From NCBI RefSeq assembly GCF_000373785.1, contig NZ_KB892378.1, forward strand, positions 62,001 through 126,000: 64,000 nucleotides of DNA, given 5' to 3'. How positions within the stretch are numbered: the stretch's first letter is position 1; the number at the start of each line of letters is the position of its first letter. This stretch comes from Erysipelothrix tonsillarum DSM 14972. GTDB taxonomy: Bacteria > Bacillota_I > Bacilli_A > Erysipelotrichales > Erysipelotrichaceae. The position numbers and the translations under genes are program-made. This document shows positions 1 to 8,861 of this stretch, one piece after another. Below the pieces are notes generated by a model. The model did not search any database. It was given only the letters and a program-made list of their open reading frames with translations, and was not told the origin of the DNA.

Positions 1-168
1 TTCACGAGAGTTAGTCCTAAATAGATGGCACCCAACTCACGTTGCCAACCAAAATCAAATCCCCATATTGAATTTTCAATCATATAACTTGGGAAAACAA
101 GGTGTGAAAGCGCGGCCAAAAAAAAACACCGCTGTCATTACCATCAAATATCCTTTTCTTCTTTTCAT
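1..168 (-). pseudogene. N-terminal part of a membrane protein, frameshifted at a homopolymer; runs off the window
   Basis: A well-placed start (ATG at 166-168, with GGAG eight bases upstream) opens a frame beginning MKRRKGYLMVMTAVFF. It stops after 30 codons at 76-78. A sensible continuation (AALSHLVFPSYMIENS and onward, open to base 1) lies in another frame. The two join if the run of nine A (118-126 on the plus strand, nine T in the mRNA) is shortened to eight. The joined N-terminus looks like one membrane segment followed by an aromatic-rich loop. I do not recognise the family. It may be a true pseudogene, a phase-variable gene or a base-calling error. It lies downstream of mgtA on the same strand. 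Confidence 0.6.
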
Positions 169-209
169 TAATCTAACTCCCCTGCATTTTCTTCATTATA
201 AAGAAGATA

Positions 210-365
210 TCACTCAGGTTCAAGTCCCATACCCAAAATAAAACAGAGCCATTGGCTCTGTTTTATATATTCTTCTTCATCGCTTTGCGCATTATGAAGT
301 TGTTTAATTTTAAGATCAACTGCACAATAAGCAATACAATAAATAATCAACAAAATATAGGTCAT
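210..365 (-). CDS. possible 51-aa membrane microprotein overlapping the mgtA stop codon
   Basis: The start ATG shares ATGA with the mgtA stop, the usual sign of translational coupling. A weak GGTGA sits about 7 bases upstream. The peptide starts [16 protein letters not shown] (one membrane helix), has a charged linker with a DEEE patch, and ends in a second short hydrophobic stretch (WLCFILGMG). Small membrane partners of Mg2+ and K+ P-type ATPases are known in other bacteria (MgtR, MgtS, KdpF), but I see no clear homology to them. Against it, a strong terminator hairpin (241-265) lies inside the last third of the frame, so many transcripts would end before the stop codon. Treat it as a candidate only. 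Confidence 0.35.
   Translation of the reverse strand: MTYILLIIYCIAYCAVDLKIKQLHNAQSDEEEYIKQSQWLCFILGMGLEPE
238..266 (-). terminator. intrinsic terminator downstream of mgtA
   Basis: An 11-bp perfect stem (AAAACAGAGCC with GGCTCTGTTTT) and a 3-base loop is followed on the minus strand by a T-rich run. A-rich and T-rich flanks would let it act in both directions. It lies within the 51-codon frame that follows mgtA. Confidence 0.75.
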
Positions 366-3055
366 AGTAATTCACCATAACGTCGAATAAAGAACTTCTT
401 AGCAATGGTTGCAAGAACCATGTACGCTAGGATTGTAATTGCGAGCCAACCAAAGAAATTCAAAGGCAGACTTGCAAGACCGATTTGATGACCAAATGAT
501 GTGAATGGAATCGCTGTCAATGCAAAGATACCTGTAAAGGTAAGCAATGTGAGTGGCATTGATGCACGACTTTGAATAAATGGAATTTTTTCCGTACGAA
601 TCATATGAATTACAAGGGTTTGTGACCACATGGACTCGACGAACCAACCAGCTTGGAAAATCGCAATAAATAATGCTTTCATTGATGGATCTGTGATTTG
701 ACTGAATTGCATACCTGTAACTTGTGGACAGATTACATAAAACATTAAGAAGTATGTTGTGATATCAAAGACAGAACTTGTTGGTCCAATAATTAACATA
801 AAATTACGAATTGAAGAAGCATCCCACTTACGTGGTTTTTTAATGTAAGATTCATCTACATTGTCCCATGGAATTGCAACACATGAAATATCGTAGATAA
901 GATTCAACAACACTAAGTGTAGAGCTTCCATTGGTAAGAAGGGTAAAAATGCACTCGCTACTAATACTGAGAATACATTACCAAAGTTAGAACTTGCGGT
1001 CATTTTAATATACTTAATCATGTTCGCATACGTTTTACGACCTTCAATGATCCCTTTTTCCAAAACTTCTAAATCTTTTTCAAGTAAGATTACTTGAGCC
1101 GATTCTTTCGCAATATCAACGCCCGTATCGACCGAAATTCCAATATCGGACACTTTCATAGCAGGCGCATCATTAATACCATCCCCCATAAATCCTACAG
1201 TGTGACCATTTTCTCGCAACATACGCACAACACGGCTTTTTTGTGATGGTGAAAGTTTCGCAAAAATATTTACTTCTTCCACAACACCACCAAGCGCAGT
1301 ATCATCCATTTGTTCAATTTCAGAGCCAAGAACAATACGGTCCGTATTGATATCAATCATGTCACAAACTGCACGTGTAACATGATCATTGTCACCCGTT
1401 AATACTTTTGTCGTTACGCCATAATTAGCGAGTTTTTCAATCGCTGCTTTAGCACTTTCTTTTGGTGGATCGAGGAATGCAAGATAACCCATGAGAACCA
1501 TTTCGCGTTCATCTTTCTTCGAAAACTCGCCCACAGGTGCTGGATTCGTTTTTTGCGCAATTGCAAGAACACGCATCCCACGACGGTTTAAACCTTCAAC
1601 CGTTCTTAAAATTTCTTCATTTCGTGCTTCCGTCAAAGGTACGACTTCACCTTGGTATTCTACAAAATCACAAACGGTAAGCATTTCTTCAACAGCACCT
1701 TTGGTAATCATTTGGCGTTTATTTTGATGATCTGAAACCACCACGCTCATACGACGGCGTGAGAAATCAAATGGCACTTCATCCACCTTAATATAGTCGT
1801 GTTCGAGGTTTTGTAATTCTGGATGCGTAACTGATAATTCTTTGGTACGTTCCACGATCGATTTATCCATTAAATTCTTTAACCCACTTTGATAGTGACT
1901 ATTTAAAAATGCATGACGTAGAACACGTTGGTCTTCATTTCCCATAACATCCAAATGATATTCCAATACAACGCGGTCTTGAGTTAACGTTCCGGTTTTA
2001 TCCGTACATAACACATCCATTGAACCGAGGTTTTGAATTGAATTCAAGCTCTTAACGATGGTCTTTTCTTTACTCATCGCTACAGCACCTTTCGCAAGTG
2101 TAGTAGTAACAATCATTGGCAGCATTTCTGGAGTTAGTCCAACGGCAACTGAAATTGAGAAAAGCAATGCTTCCCACCAATCTCCTTTTGTAAATCCATT
2201 AATGAATAAAACAATTGGAACCATAACTAACATGAAACGAATGAGCAACCAGCTTACATCACTAACACCCTTTTCAAATGTCGTTGGCTCTACTTTATCA
2301 TTTAAACTTTTTGAGATGGAGCCAAATAGCGTACTCATCCCAACATTTACAACAATAGCTTTCGCAGATCCGCTAATTACATCACTACCCATAAAAGCAA
2401 GATTGGCTGTAGATGTAATATGTTCATCAACATCATCGAGCATCCCCGCAACCTTCTCAACATGTTCACTTTCACCGGTTAATGCAGCTTGGGATATAAA
2501 TAAATCCTTCGATTCCAAAAGTCGGATATCAGCAGGAATCATATCACCAGCTGATAGAAAGATAACATCACCAACAACTATTTCATCAACAGGAATTTCA
2601 TGAGGATCTTCACCACGACGCTTTACAAGCGACGTAACCTCAACCATTTCATTAAGTTTTTTAGCGGCATTACCCGATCGAGTTTCTTGAATAAATCTTA
2701 GAAATCCACTAATTAAAACCATTATGGTAATGATGATTACCGTAATGGGGTCACCTTCACCCGGTTCTGCCATCATAACATCAGTCCAAAATGATACTAA
2801 TGCAAGTACCAATAAGATGAGTGTAAATGGATTAATAAAAGCATCAAAGAGTCGTTTGAATACGGTATCTTCTCTGCCTGTTTCAATAATATTTTCCCCA
2901 TACAAACTCCGGTTCTTATCGACCCTCATCATTTGTAGGCCTTGAGGTGTACTGCTCATTGCTTTGGTGAGTGTTTCACCTTCCGTTTGCGCAGCATATT
3001 TCAATCGCTCTTGCGATGTCATTACTTCGTAATCAATTACTTTTTTATTTGTCAT
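362..3055 (-). CDS. mgtA: Mg2+-importing P-type ATPase
   Basis: P3-type ATPase of the inner membrane that moves Mg2+ into the cell using ATP. The 897-residue length fits MgtA/MgtB. Visible elements in order are an N-terminal cation-ATPase region, TM1-2 (about 75-120), the actuator motif LTGES near 193, TM segments with GLTPEMLPM near 306, the phosphorylation site DKTGT (Asp352), the hinge motif MGDGINDAP, and the C-terminal membrane segments. The start has AGAGGAGG directly upstream. An M-box riboswitch and terminator precede it (3216-3412), so expression should rise when Mg2+ is low. A second structured segment (3058-3205) lies between that terminator and the start. Confidence 0.95.
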   Translation of the reverse strand: MTNKKVIDYEVMTSQERLKYAAQTEGETLTKAMSSTPQGLQMMRVDKNRSLYGENIIETGREDTVFKRLFDAFINPFTLILLVLALVSFWTDVMMAEPGEGDPITVIIITIMVLISGFLRFIQETRSGNAAKKLNEMVEVTSLVKRRGEDPHEIPVDEIVVGDVIFLSAGDMIPADIRLLESKDLFISQAALTGESEHVEKVAGMLDDVDEHITSTANLAFMGSDVISGSAKAIVVNVGMSTLFGSISKSLNDKVEPTTFEKGVSDVSWLLIRFMLVMVPIVLFINGFTKGDWWEALLFSISVAVGLTPEMLPMIVTTTLAKGAVAMSKEKTIVKSLNSIQNLGSMDVLCTDKTGTLTQDRVVLEYHLDVMGNEDQRVLRHAFLNSHYQSGLKNLMDKSIVERTKELSVTHPELQNLEHDYIKVDEVPFDFSRRRMSVVVSDHQNKRQMITKGAVEEMLTVCDFVEYQGEVVPLTEARNEEILRTVEGLNRRGMRVLAIAQKTNPAPVGEFSKKDEREMVLMGYLAFLDPPKESAKAAIEKLANYGVTTKVLTGDNDHVTRAVCDMIDINTDRIVLGSEIEQMDDTALGGVVEEVNIFAKLSPSQKSRVVRMLRENGHTVGFMGDGINDAPAMKVSDIGISVDTGVDIAKESAQVILLEKDLEVLEKGIIEGRKTYANMIKYIKMTASSNFGNVFSVLVASAFLPFLPMEALHLVLLNLIYDISCVAIPWDNVDESYIKKPRKWDASSIRNFMLIIGPTSSVFDITTYFLMFYVICPQVTGMQFSQITDPSMKALFIAIFQAGWFVESMWSQTLVIHMIRTEKIPFIQSRASMPLTLLTFTGIFALTAIPFTSFGHQIGLASLPLNFFGWLAITILAYMVLATIAKKFFIRRYGELL

Positions 3056-3073
3056 TATACTTTCCTCCTCTAT

Positions 3074-3160
3074 TGCTAGAGAGGTTCGTAAGAATTCATA
3101 TTTCTTTTAGCGGAGCTGGTTGAGCTGCGCCTCTTAGGTTTTTCAGTCTTACGACCTCTA
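3074..3160 (-). promoter_or_regulatory. second structured leader element just upstream of mgtA
   Basis: On the mRNA strand GAGGTCGTAAGA (3147-3158) can pair with TCTTACGAACCTC (3081-3093), giving 12 bp with one bulge. It encloses an inner hairpin made from 3110-3117 and 3123-3130. The CCTC in the 3' arm is also complementary to the mgtA GGAGG, so the stem could compete with sequestration of the ribosome binding site. This is not part of the M-box. Function is inferred. Confidence 0.45.
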
Positions 3161-3215
3161 TATTTCAAACTGTGACTCTGACTCAAACTCAACCACTCCT
3201 TTCATAAATTCAAAC

Positions 3216-3250
3216 AAAAAACCATGCCAAAGATGAACAATAACATGGTT
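3216..3250 (-). terminator. M-box expression-platform terminator
   Basis: A stem AACCATG/CATGGTT, with imperfect inner pairing, is followed by TTTTTTG on the minus strand, directly after the M-box 3' end. This is the switchable terminator expected of a transcriptional Mg2+ riboswitch. Confidence 0.8.
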
Positions 3251-3274
3251 AAAATTAATATTTTATGATGTTTC

Positions 3275-3412
3275 GTCCAAGCTTTAACTCAATAGGGCAA
3301 TGAAATTGCGTTATACAATGCCTTCGTGACATTGTCTGTTCAGACCTGCTCATAATGTCTCCATTATTTTGCGGCAGCAATCCGTATCCCTAAAGTAGCC
3401 TCACCTACCGAT
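3275..3412 (-). promoter_or_regulatory. M-box (ykoK-type) Mg2+ riboswitch
   Basis: Read on the minus strand, the leader holds the conserved M-box 5' block GGTAGGTGAGGCT, then GGGATACGGATTGCTGCCGC, internal hairpins with AATGGAGACATTATGAGCAG, and the 3' block GCCCTATTGAGTTAAAGCTT. The order and identity of these blocks match the ykoK/M-box family, which closes transcription of Mg2+ transporter genes when Mg2+ is plentiful. A terminator and mgtA follow. Confidence 0.9.
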
Positions 3413-3441
3413 TTATTTTGTTTTCAATTATTTCCTTAACA

Positions 3442-3470
3442 AACATAACACTCACCCTAAAACATGTCAA
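3442..3470 (-). promoter_or_regulatory. promoter of the mgtA leader
   Basis: TTGACA (3465-3470) and TATGTT (3442-3447) with a 17-base spacer. The expected start near 3435 lies about 20 bases before the M-box. Confidence 0.75.
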
Positions 3471-3556
3471 CTTTAAATCACACTTTTAAATTATAATTTG
3501 TTCGATTATTATCCTCTCGTCCCTTTAAAACCCTTTGAAAATTAATTAAGTGATTT

Positions 3557-4327
3557 TTAAAAATAAACACTAAAACGGCCGTATTCATGAATGCCACGTG
3601 CATAATTTGTCGCCTTTAAATCCGCAACGATCCTATTTAATGTCTCTAAAAAAGAAGCATCAATCCCCAATTGGTGATGTGATCCGTATATTTTCGTGAC
3701 ACCTTTCAGCTCACTCATTTTTTCGAGCGAACAAACAAGATCAATTGGATTCGTAGATGGATAAAATGCGTAGATGGGTGCATCAAAATATATTAAATCA
3801 CCCGTAAAAAGATAACCCGTACTTGTATCATGGATGCATATATGACCCGGGCTATGACCTGGCGTGTGGTGAATTCGCAGCATTCGACCATCTAAATCAA
3901 TGCAATCTTGGTCATGCAACAGGCGTGTTGGTTTCCCTGTATAAACCGTATACGTATCGATATCAAAATCAGTCGGTAACGGTTGGGTTACATCACGAAC
4001 CAAATCTTTGCGGACAGCATCAAGTGTTCTTCCCTCAATACCGTTGACTAACCACTTCGCATCAGCTTGATGAACATAAATGGATGAAAACTCATGGTGA
4101 CCACCAATATGATCCGTATGAACATGCGTTGTAATGACAGTAATTGGAAGATCAGTCAACGACCTGACAACAGCGCGAATCGAAGCAATGCCAAGACCTG
4201 TATCAATTAAAATTGCTTTTGTGTCTCCAATCAGTAAAAAAGAGTGAACGTGCTCCCAATGTCCCGATTCACTAAGGGCGTAAGTTTTTTCATCAAGTGC
4301 TGTTATGGTAAACCAAGACGTTGACAT
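3557..4327 (-). CDS. MBL-fold metallo-hydrolase
   Basis: A 256-residue protein with the metallo-beta-lactamase fold. The metal-binding motif HVHTDH is at residues 68-73 in THVHTDHIGG, a later zinc region contains HHTPGHSPGHI, and an Asp follows in FTGDLIYFDAP. Substrates of this family vary (thioesters, lactones, phosphodiesters), so the reaction is not assigned. I chose the ATG at 4325-4327, preceded by GTAGGAT, over a longer frame that would run back into the upstream permease gene. It starts 7 bases after that gene's stop and is probably co-transcribed with the ABC pair. Confidence 0.85.
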   Translation of the reverse strand: MSTSWFTITALDEKTYALSESGHWEHVHSFLLIGDTKAILIDTGLGIASIRAVVRSLTDLPITVITTHVHTDHIGGHHEFSSIYVHQADAKWLVNGIEGRTLDAVRKDLVRDVTQPLPTDFDIDTYTVYTGKPTRLLHDQDCIDLDGRMLRIHHTPGHSPGHICIHDTSTGYLFTGDLIYFDAPIYAFYPSTNPIDLVCSLEKMSELKGVTKIYGSHHQLGIDASFLETLNRIVADLKATNYARGIHEYGRFSVYF

Positions 4328-4334
4328 CGCTATC

Positions 4335-5918
4335 CTACTTTCTAATTTTAAATGTTTTTTCAGAAAATAAACGAACGCAGATAACACCAATCACAAAATA
4401 CACCGCTGTAATAATCGATAACCAAGCATTAAGGTTCGGTACATCACTGAGCTTGTTACCATTATAAGCAACCATAACGACAACAACTTTCATAAGGTTA
4501 TAAAGAACACCTTTTTCTTGCATCGATTCATTATAAGGTTGAAGCGTATAGTACATTAATAAATTATGAACACTAAAGAAAATACTCAACAAGACCAAAG
4601 TTCCGATAAACATCCACATTTCACGATGAACCACGCTTATTAGGTTCCCATACACTAAAATAAACGCCCCAATAACAACCGGAATTAAGGGAATTAAGTT
4701 CAAGAACGATAATGATTTAAGACGTCCTACAAACTGCTTCCAAATGATTTCAGGTCGACGATAAAAGGCATAATTCAGCAGTTTAGAATCGCAATTTAAG
4801 TAATACGCACGTGTCATGGATTCACCGATATTAAGTAAATAAACAATAAAAATATAAGGCCCTACCGATCGAAAGATTTCAGTAGCAAGAACACTAGATA
4901 CGTCGATAAAAAGATCTGGAACAAATAATTTCATAACCAACAAAACAACGACAGCTAGTGAAACCACACCCGAAACAATAAGGAAGCGGATTCGAAGCGG
5001 TTTAAACCATAGGCGCCGATGCCGTTCCAAAAAAAGGCGATTCAATAAGTTATAGCCAGTATTACATTCCACAACCTGATTGGATTCTTCAAGACGTATG
5101 TCATCATCAAGCCGCAAGGCTTCTTGAGTCGTTTTGAGATTCACCGATTCAAGCGTCTCTTCCGGATTTGCGTGGTGCAATGTATACAGACCATATGCCT
5201 CATGAAGCGTTTCACTTTTAAAAGGACTGATTACAATCATTCTAATTCCCCCAATAAAAAGAATTATCCCCAGAAAAATAAACAACGCTTGTGTTAATTG
5301 TTGTGTAGCATAGAGACCTAAGCCTAAAACAAGTAAGCATGATAGCAAGAGAACTTTATGTAACACCTTTATTTTAGTATGATAACGTCTAAAATGAATC
5401 AAATCCGCTCCTTCGGAAATCATGGTTATCCCAAATGCCATTAATACCATGATAACCGCAGTCACAACATTTACATCAAAGATGAAAATGGATAACAAAA
5501 GCGTCACTGAATAGAGAATCCGTTCAAGCATTGTTTGACGAAATTTATAGTCATAATATGACTTATAATCCAATTTAAATGAACGAATTAGTGTCCACTT
5601 TTCGGTCGTCGCATCCGAAGAAATCGGGGCGATACAACCACCTAACACAAGAAAAAATAGCCAGATAAACTCTATGGGAACAGTTGGAAACATTGAGCCT
5701 ATGAGTCCGAAAATTATAAATATGTAAAGCAATTTCCCCAAGAAAGTACGTAAAAATCGAAATACAGAAACAACACGACCCAAATGTTTCTTCGTATCCG
5801 TTTTTTCATAAAGGTTAGCAGGAAGTATGCGCCGTAAAGGTTTTATTGCACGTAAATAATAAATTAATTGGTTTGTACGGTTTACCACCGCAATCTCATT
5901 CAATACTTTATGATTCAT
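4335..5918 (-). CDS. ABC transporter membrane subunit, export type
   Basis: A 527-residue polytopic membrane protein with roughly a dozen hydrophobic segments and a charged central cytoplasmic region (about residues 235-300). It starts inside the end of the ATPase gene 5908-6606, an overlap that marks a two-gene transporter unit. The ATG at 5916-5918 is preferred to a GTG three codons earlier because neither has a strong ribosome site and ATG is commoner. It resembles large ABC-2-like permeases encoded with a single ATPase in Firmicutes. The substrate is unknown. Bacteriocin, lipid or peptide export are all possible. Confidence 0.7.
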   Translation of the reverse strand: MNHKVLNEIAVVNRTNQLIYYLRAIKPLRRILPANLYEKTDTKKHLGRVVSVFRFLRTFLGKLLYIFIIFGLIGSMFPTVPIEFIWLFFLVLGGCIAPISSDATTEKWTLIRSFKLDYKSYYDYKFRQTMLERILYSVTLLLSIFIFDVNVVTAVIMVLMAFGITMISEGADLIHFRRYHTKIKVLHKVLLLSCLLVLGLGLYATQQLTQALFIFLGIILFIGGIRMIVISPFKSETLHEAYGLYTLHHANPEETLESVNLKTTQEALRLDDDIRLEESNQVVECNTGYNLLNRLFLERHRRLWFKPLRIRFLIVSGVVSLAVVVLLVMKLFVPDLFIDVSSVLATEIFRSVGPYIFIVYLLNIGESMTRAYYLNCDSKLLNYAFYRRPEIIWKQFVGRLKSLSFLNLIPLIPVVIGAFILVYGNLISVVHREMWMFIGTLVLLSIFFSVHNLLMYYTLQPYNESMQEKGVLYNLMKVVVVMVAYNGNKLSDVPNLNAWLSIITAVYFVIGVICVRLFSEKTFKIRK

Positions 5919-6606
5919 GATGGTCACTTAAGATATCAATAATATCTTGTTCAAACGATGGGTCTTGGAGACGTTTCGAATCCAAAAGTGAAGCTTCGCC
6001 ATGGTGAAGAATAATAACTTCATCACAAATATCTTTAGCAATTTGCATCATATGTGTCGAGAGCACCATGATACAATCTTCTTTGAGAGCAACCAATTGA
6101 CGCTTCATCTCAATCGACGCAACAACATCAAATGATGTCAGGGGTTCATCTAGAAATAACACTTTGGGTTTCAACATCATAATACAAAGCATTTGCAGTT
6201 TATTCTGCATCCCATGGGAATAATCTTTGATTAGCTTATAGCGATCTTCTTGATTAAATTGTATCGCATCAAAATAATGGTGGATGTCATGACGCTCAAA
6301 ACCACGATTTTGATGAATATCCATAAAAAACGTTAAAAACTCAAATCCAGTCATGAATTCAGGTAACATTGGTTTCGTATAGACAAATCCCACGTCTTGG
6401 TGCATCAGTTCACGCCCATCATCAAAAAAGGCAGTGCCACTATCTGATGTAATTTCTTTACTAATACAGTTAAAAAAAGTTGTTTTCCCCGCACCATTTC
6501 GCCCTAAGAGTGCATATATTTTCCCTTTCTCAAGTGTAAGATTAATATCCTTCAAAACTACTTGATGATCAAAAGACTTCGATAGATTGCTAATTTCTAG
6601 TTTCAT
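5908..6606 (-). CDS. ABC transporter ATP-binding subunit
   Basis: A 232-residue ATPase. The Walker A motif GRNGAGKT is at 35-42. The signature is divergent (YSHGMQNK in place of LSGGQ), as is common in ABC-2 export ATPases, and is followed by Walker B in LFLDEPLTSFD and a switch His in LSTHMM. The ATG at 6604-6606 has AGAGGAG at good spacing, while a longer frame adds 13 unlikely residues. It pairs with the overlapping permease gene. The D-loop LTSFD matches the CcmA/YxlF-type group of exporter ATPases. Confidence 0.9.
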   Translation of the reverse strand: MKLEISNLSKSFDHQVVLKDINLTLEKGKIYALLGRNGAGKTTFFNCISKEITSDSGTAFFDDGRELMHQDVGFVYTKPMLPEFMTGFEFLTFFMDIHQNRGFERHDIHHYFDAIQFNQEDRYKLIKDYSHGMQNKLQMLCIMMLKPKVLFLDEPLTSFDVVASIEMKRQLVALKEDCIMVLSTHMMQIAKDICDEVIILHHGEASLLDSKRLQDPSFEQDIIDILSDHHES

Positions 6607-6678
6607 GCTTTGCTCCTCTGTGTCGTTATACCAATACAATATCACAATCAGATAAATCGAGCAAGAAAAAAGTGTACG

Positions 6679-7143
6679 CTATTGCGTACACTTAAAATTT
6701 TGTTGGGTTCGTGTAGAAATCAGTTCATCCAGCGATAATACCTCTTGACCTAAGGTCATAGATACTTTTTTGAGTTCGTCCCGACTCATCAGACTAAATA
6801 AATAACGGTGTGATATTAGAAAGGTTCCCGTTCTAACGTCTTGATCGGTACTCATCATTGCATAACGAAAATTTTCTTGATTCAAAACTTCTTTAAACAT
6901 AACGATTTCTTTTTGAGGCACCTGTGTCAGAAACCACGCTTCTAAATCACTTTGTAATTCAGTGACTTGAAACGTATGCAGACGTTCTTCAGAAACCCCA
7001 TTGGATATCATATCTCGATATGTCTCATGAATGAGTGCTCCATCAATAACATAGTCTTTCTCACACACTAATTGCTTATGAGATTGACAACCGGTCAACA
7101 GTAACAGAAAGACACTCAAAATAATTTTTATATTTCGATGCAC
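6679..7143 (-). CDS. small lipoprotein of unknown function
   Basis: A 154-residue protein. Residues 1-19 form a lipoprotein signal peptide: positive MHRNIK, a hydrophobic core, and lipobox LLTGC with the lipid-modified Cys at about 19. The mature part is polar, with no domain I recognise. It begins with GTG, which overlaps the upstream cyclase-family stop codon by one base (TAGTG), so the two are translationally coupled. It would sit on the outer face of the membrane. Confidence 0.75.
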   Translation of the reverse strand: MHRNIKIILSVFLLLLTGCQSHKQLVCEKDYVIDGALIHETYRDMISNGVSEERLHTFQVTELQSDLEAWFLTQVPQKEIVMFKEVLNQENFRYAMMSTDQDVRTGTFLISHRYLFSLMSRDELKKVSMTLGQEVLSLDELISTRTQQNFKCTQ

Positions 7144-7760
7144 TATTTCAACACGGCATAGGCGCGTACTGGACTAGCCTCGGCTTCAATTTTTAAAGGT
7201 ACCGCCGATATAATAAAATCTTTATGATATCGTAATGAATCCAAATTATTTAAGTTTTCAAGAATCATAATATCTGCATCCATCAAAATATTGTGTACAT
7301 AGTAAGGTTCTACATCTGGTGAAGGCATGTCCATGCCTACCATTTTGATTTGTTTTTCAACGAGAAACAGTGCTAATTCCTCAGTAAATACTGGATGCTC
7401 GTCAAAATAAGCTTGTTCTCCGCGCCGTTCATCAAAGCCTGTATAAAAAACCACGACATCTCCTCGATTTACAATCAATTCGTAATCAGGTTTATAACCA
7501 ATTTCTTTTTGGTTGCGCACATCAATCATGACGCCACGTCCAATAAAACGATCAATTGGAAAATTACTAATATATCGCTCATCGCTCGATAGATGCATCG
7601 GCACTTCAACATGTGTTCCTGTATGTAATGATGAGGTTACTGTATAACCTGTATAGCCATCATCTTCAAAACACGCGTCTAAATCAAATTTTGTTTTGCT
7701 ATCACCTGGGTATACCCCAGTTGCTTCATTAAATGTTTGTGTTAAATCGATTAGTTTCAT
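7143..7760 (-). CDS. cyclase-family (kynurenine formamidase-like) metal hydrolase
   Basis: A 205-residue protein of the cyclase family (PF04199). It carries the metal-binding signature HTGTHVEVPMH (family consensus HxGTHxDxPxH), here with Glu in place of the usual Asp. The opening IDLTQTFNEATGVYPGD and the segment GMDMPSPD are also typical. Members hydrolyse N-formylkynurenine, isatin or other amides. trpP lies just upstream on the same strand, which makes a tryptophan-related role tempting but unproven. An inverted repeat lies upstream (7807-7858). Confidence 0.8.
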   Translation of the reverse strand: MKLIDLTQTFNEATGVYPGDSKTKFDLDACFEDDGYTGYTVTSSLHTGTHVEVPMHLSSDERYISNFPIDRFIGRGVMIDVRNQKEIGYKPDYELIVNRGDVVVFYTGFDERRGEQAYFDEHPVFTEELALFLVEKQIKMVGMDMPSPDVEPYYVHNILMDADIMILENLNNLDSLRYHKDFIISAVPLKIEAEASPVRAYAVLK

Positions 7761-7806
7761 ATATTTTATCCCTCGACCTTATTATAACCAAAATTCAGGT
7801 GAATGC

Positions 7807-7858
7807 TAGTGTGAAATTATCGGAATTTCTACCCTCAAATATCATATTTTCACACTAT
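7807..7858. repeat. 10-bp inverted repeat upstream of the cyclase-family gene
   Basis: Arms TAGTGTGAAA and TTTCACACTA are about 30 bases apart. They lie upstream of a TATAAT element (about 7779-7784) that could drive the cyclase-family gene. It could be a two-site operator. No protein is assigned. Confidence 0.4.
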
Positions 7859-8004
7859 TAAGACTTTTCAATCTCAAATTCAATCTTGATACACTTTTGT
7901 TCCACGGATAAACAACCCACTCACTATGGCCTTTTAGACTCACACATTAAAGCGGAGCCCAAATTATACATCTGAATGCAATCACCAAGTGAAACGAAAC
8001 CATC

Positions 8005-8529
8005 TCAGAACTTATGTTGGAGATTTGTCGTATTTTTACGATTAATCCGATTATATATTTTTCTCACTAGCATGATTAAGAATGTATTCCCTACAATTGC
8101 CGGCAGCACAACCCCCACCATAAGGTAACTGATCGGTAGTTGAATTCCCCCGATGAAGCGTAAAACCATCAAAAACAGTGTCCCTGAAAGGAGTGTGCCA
8201 AGAATTGTCATTACTTGAAAGGCACGCGATTCATTTAGGTAGCGCTGACAGATTTTAAATCCATAAAAAACAATTGGTCCCGAAACGAGTTTATCAATGA
8301 TATTCGCAAACTCCCCTCCAGGAAGCGATGTTGTTAGAGCGGTTAAAAATCCACAGACAACACTGACGACTAATACTTCTTTTATTGTTTCAAGATGAAA
8401 CAAGGAAAAGAAAAACATAGCCAGCATAAAATCCGGTTTCATTAGACCGAGCGTACCAGGAACCATGATATGAAGAACTAATCCAAAGGTTAAGAATAAT
8501 GTTGATATTGTTAAATTTTTAATTTTCAT
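8005..8529 (-). CDS. trpP: tryptophan transporter TrpP
   Basis: A 174-residue membrane protein with about five helices, of the TrpP/YhaG family of small tryptophan uptake proteins. Typical stretches include MKIKNLTISTLFLTFGLVLH, GLMKPDFMLAMFF and the SLPGGEFANIIDK loop. Function is supported by the leader, a T-box whose specifier reads TGG (Trp), so uncharged tRNA-Trp should switch the gene on. The start is preceded by AGGAGAAACTTAAA. Confidence 0.9.
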   Translation of the reverse strand: MKIKNLTISTLFLTFGLVLHIMVPGTLGLMKPDFMLAMFFFSLFHLETIKEVLVVSVVCGFLTALTTSLPGGEFANIIDKLVSGPIVFYGFKICQRYLNESRAFQVMTILGTLLSGTLFLMVLRFIGGIQLPISYLMVGVVLPAIVGNTFLIMLVRKIYNRINRKNTTNLQHKF

Positions 8530-8597
8530 TTTAAGTTTCTCCTTTTTATAATTTATTAAAATCCAATCACTTCATACCACAGTCATCACCTCCTAGA

Positions 8598-8855
8598 AAC
8601 AAAAAAGACCTCACCCATACAGGGCGAAGTCTTCGCGGTACCACCTGAAAATATACGTTTACACGTAACTCAAAAAGAATACAATCATATTCCTGTCCTG
8701 TTAACGGGGACATCCGTCGTAAACTACTTACCGAAGTGTTCATTCCGCCTTTTATGAGGCCATTCATCTTCGAAACAAAATCTGTTCACACCAACCACAG
8801 ACTCTCTGAATTCGCTTCTTGAAGACTACTCGTCTCAATCTTTAAGTTTGTTATT
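8598..8855 (-). promoter_or_regulatory. T-box riboswitch, tRNA-Trp specific, controlling trpP
   Basis: The leader carries the T-box core GGTGGTACCGCG (8634-8645 on the complement), which pairs with the free tRNA acceptor end. A 12-bp terminator with a T tract follows (8600-8634). Further upstream are AGAGAGTC, GGTTGGTG and the specifier context GAATGG, with TGG at 8760-8762. TGG is the Trp codon, matching the downstream trpP. An open frame here (8567-8767) is not a gene. Confidence 0.9.
8600..8634 (-). terminator. T-box-controlled terminator
   Basis: AAGACTTCGCCC pairs with GGGTGAGGTCTT around a short loop, followed by TTTTTTG. It overlaps the T-box sequence, as the antiterminator switch requires. 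Confidence 0.85.
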
Positions 8856-8861
8856 AAAGAA

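Noticed and set aside
210-365. ArfA/BrfA-type ribosome rescue factor
   Set aside because: The internal terminator is similar in layout, but the peptide is hydrophobic and acidic, unlike these basic rescue factors.
2058-2603. 181-residue plus-strand frame opposite mgtA
   Set aside because: Shadow of the mgtA coding strand; no ribosome site, and the opposite strand encodes a conserved ATPase.
8567-8767. 66-residue open frame on the minus strand
   Set aside because: It lies wholly in the T-box leader. Conserved RNA elements explain the sequence and it lacks a ribosome site.
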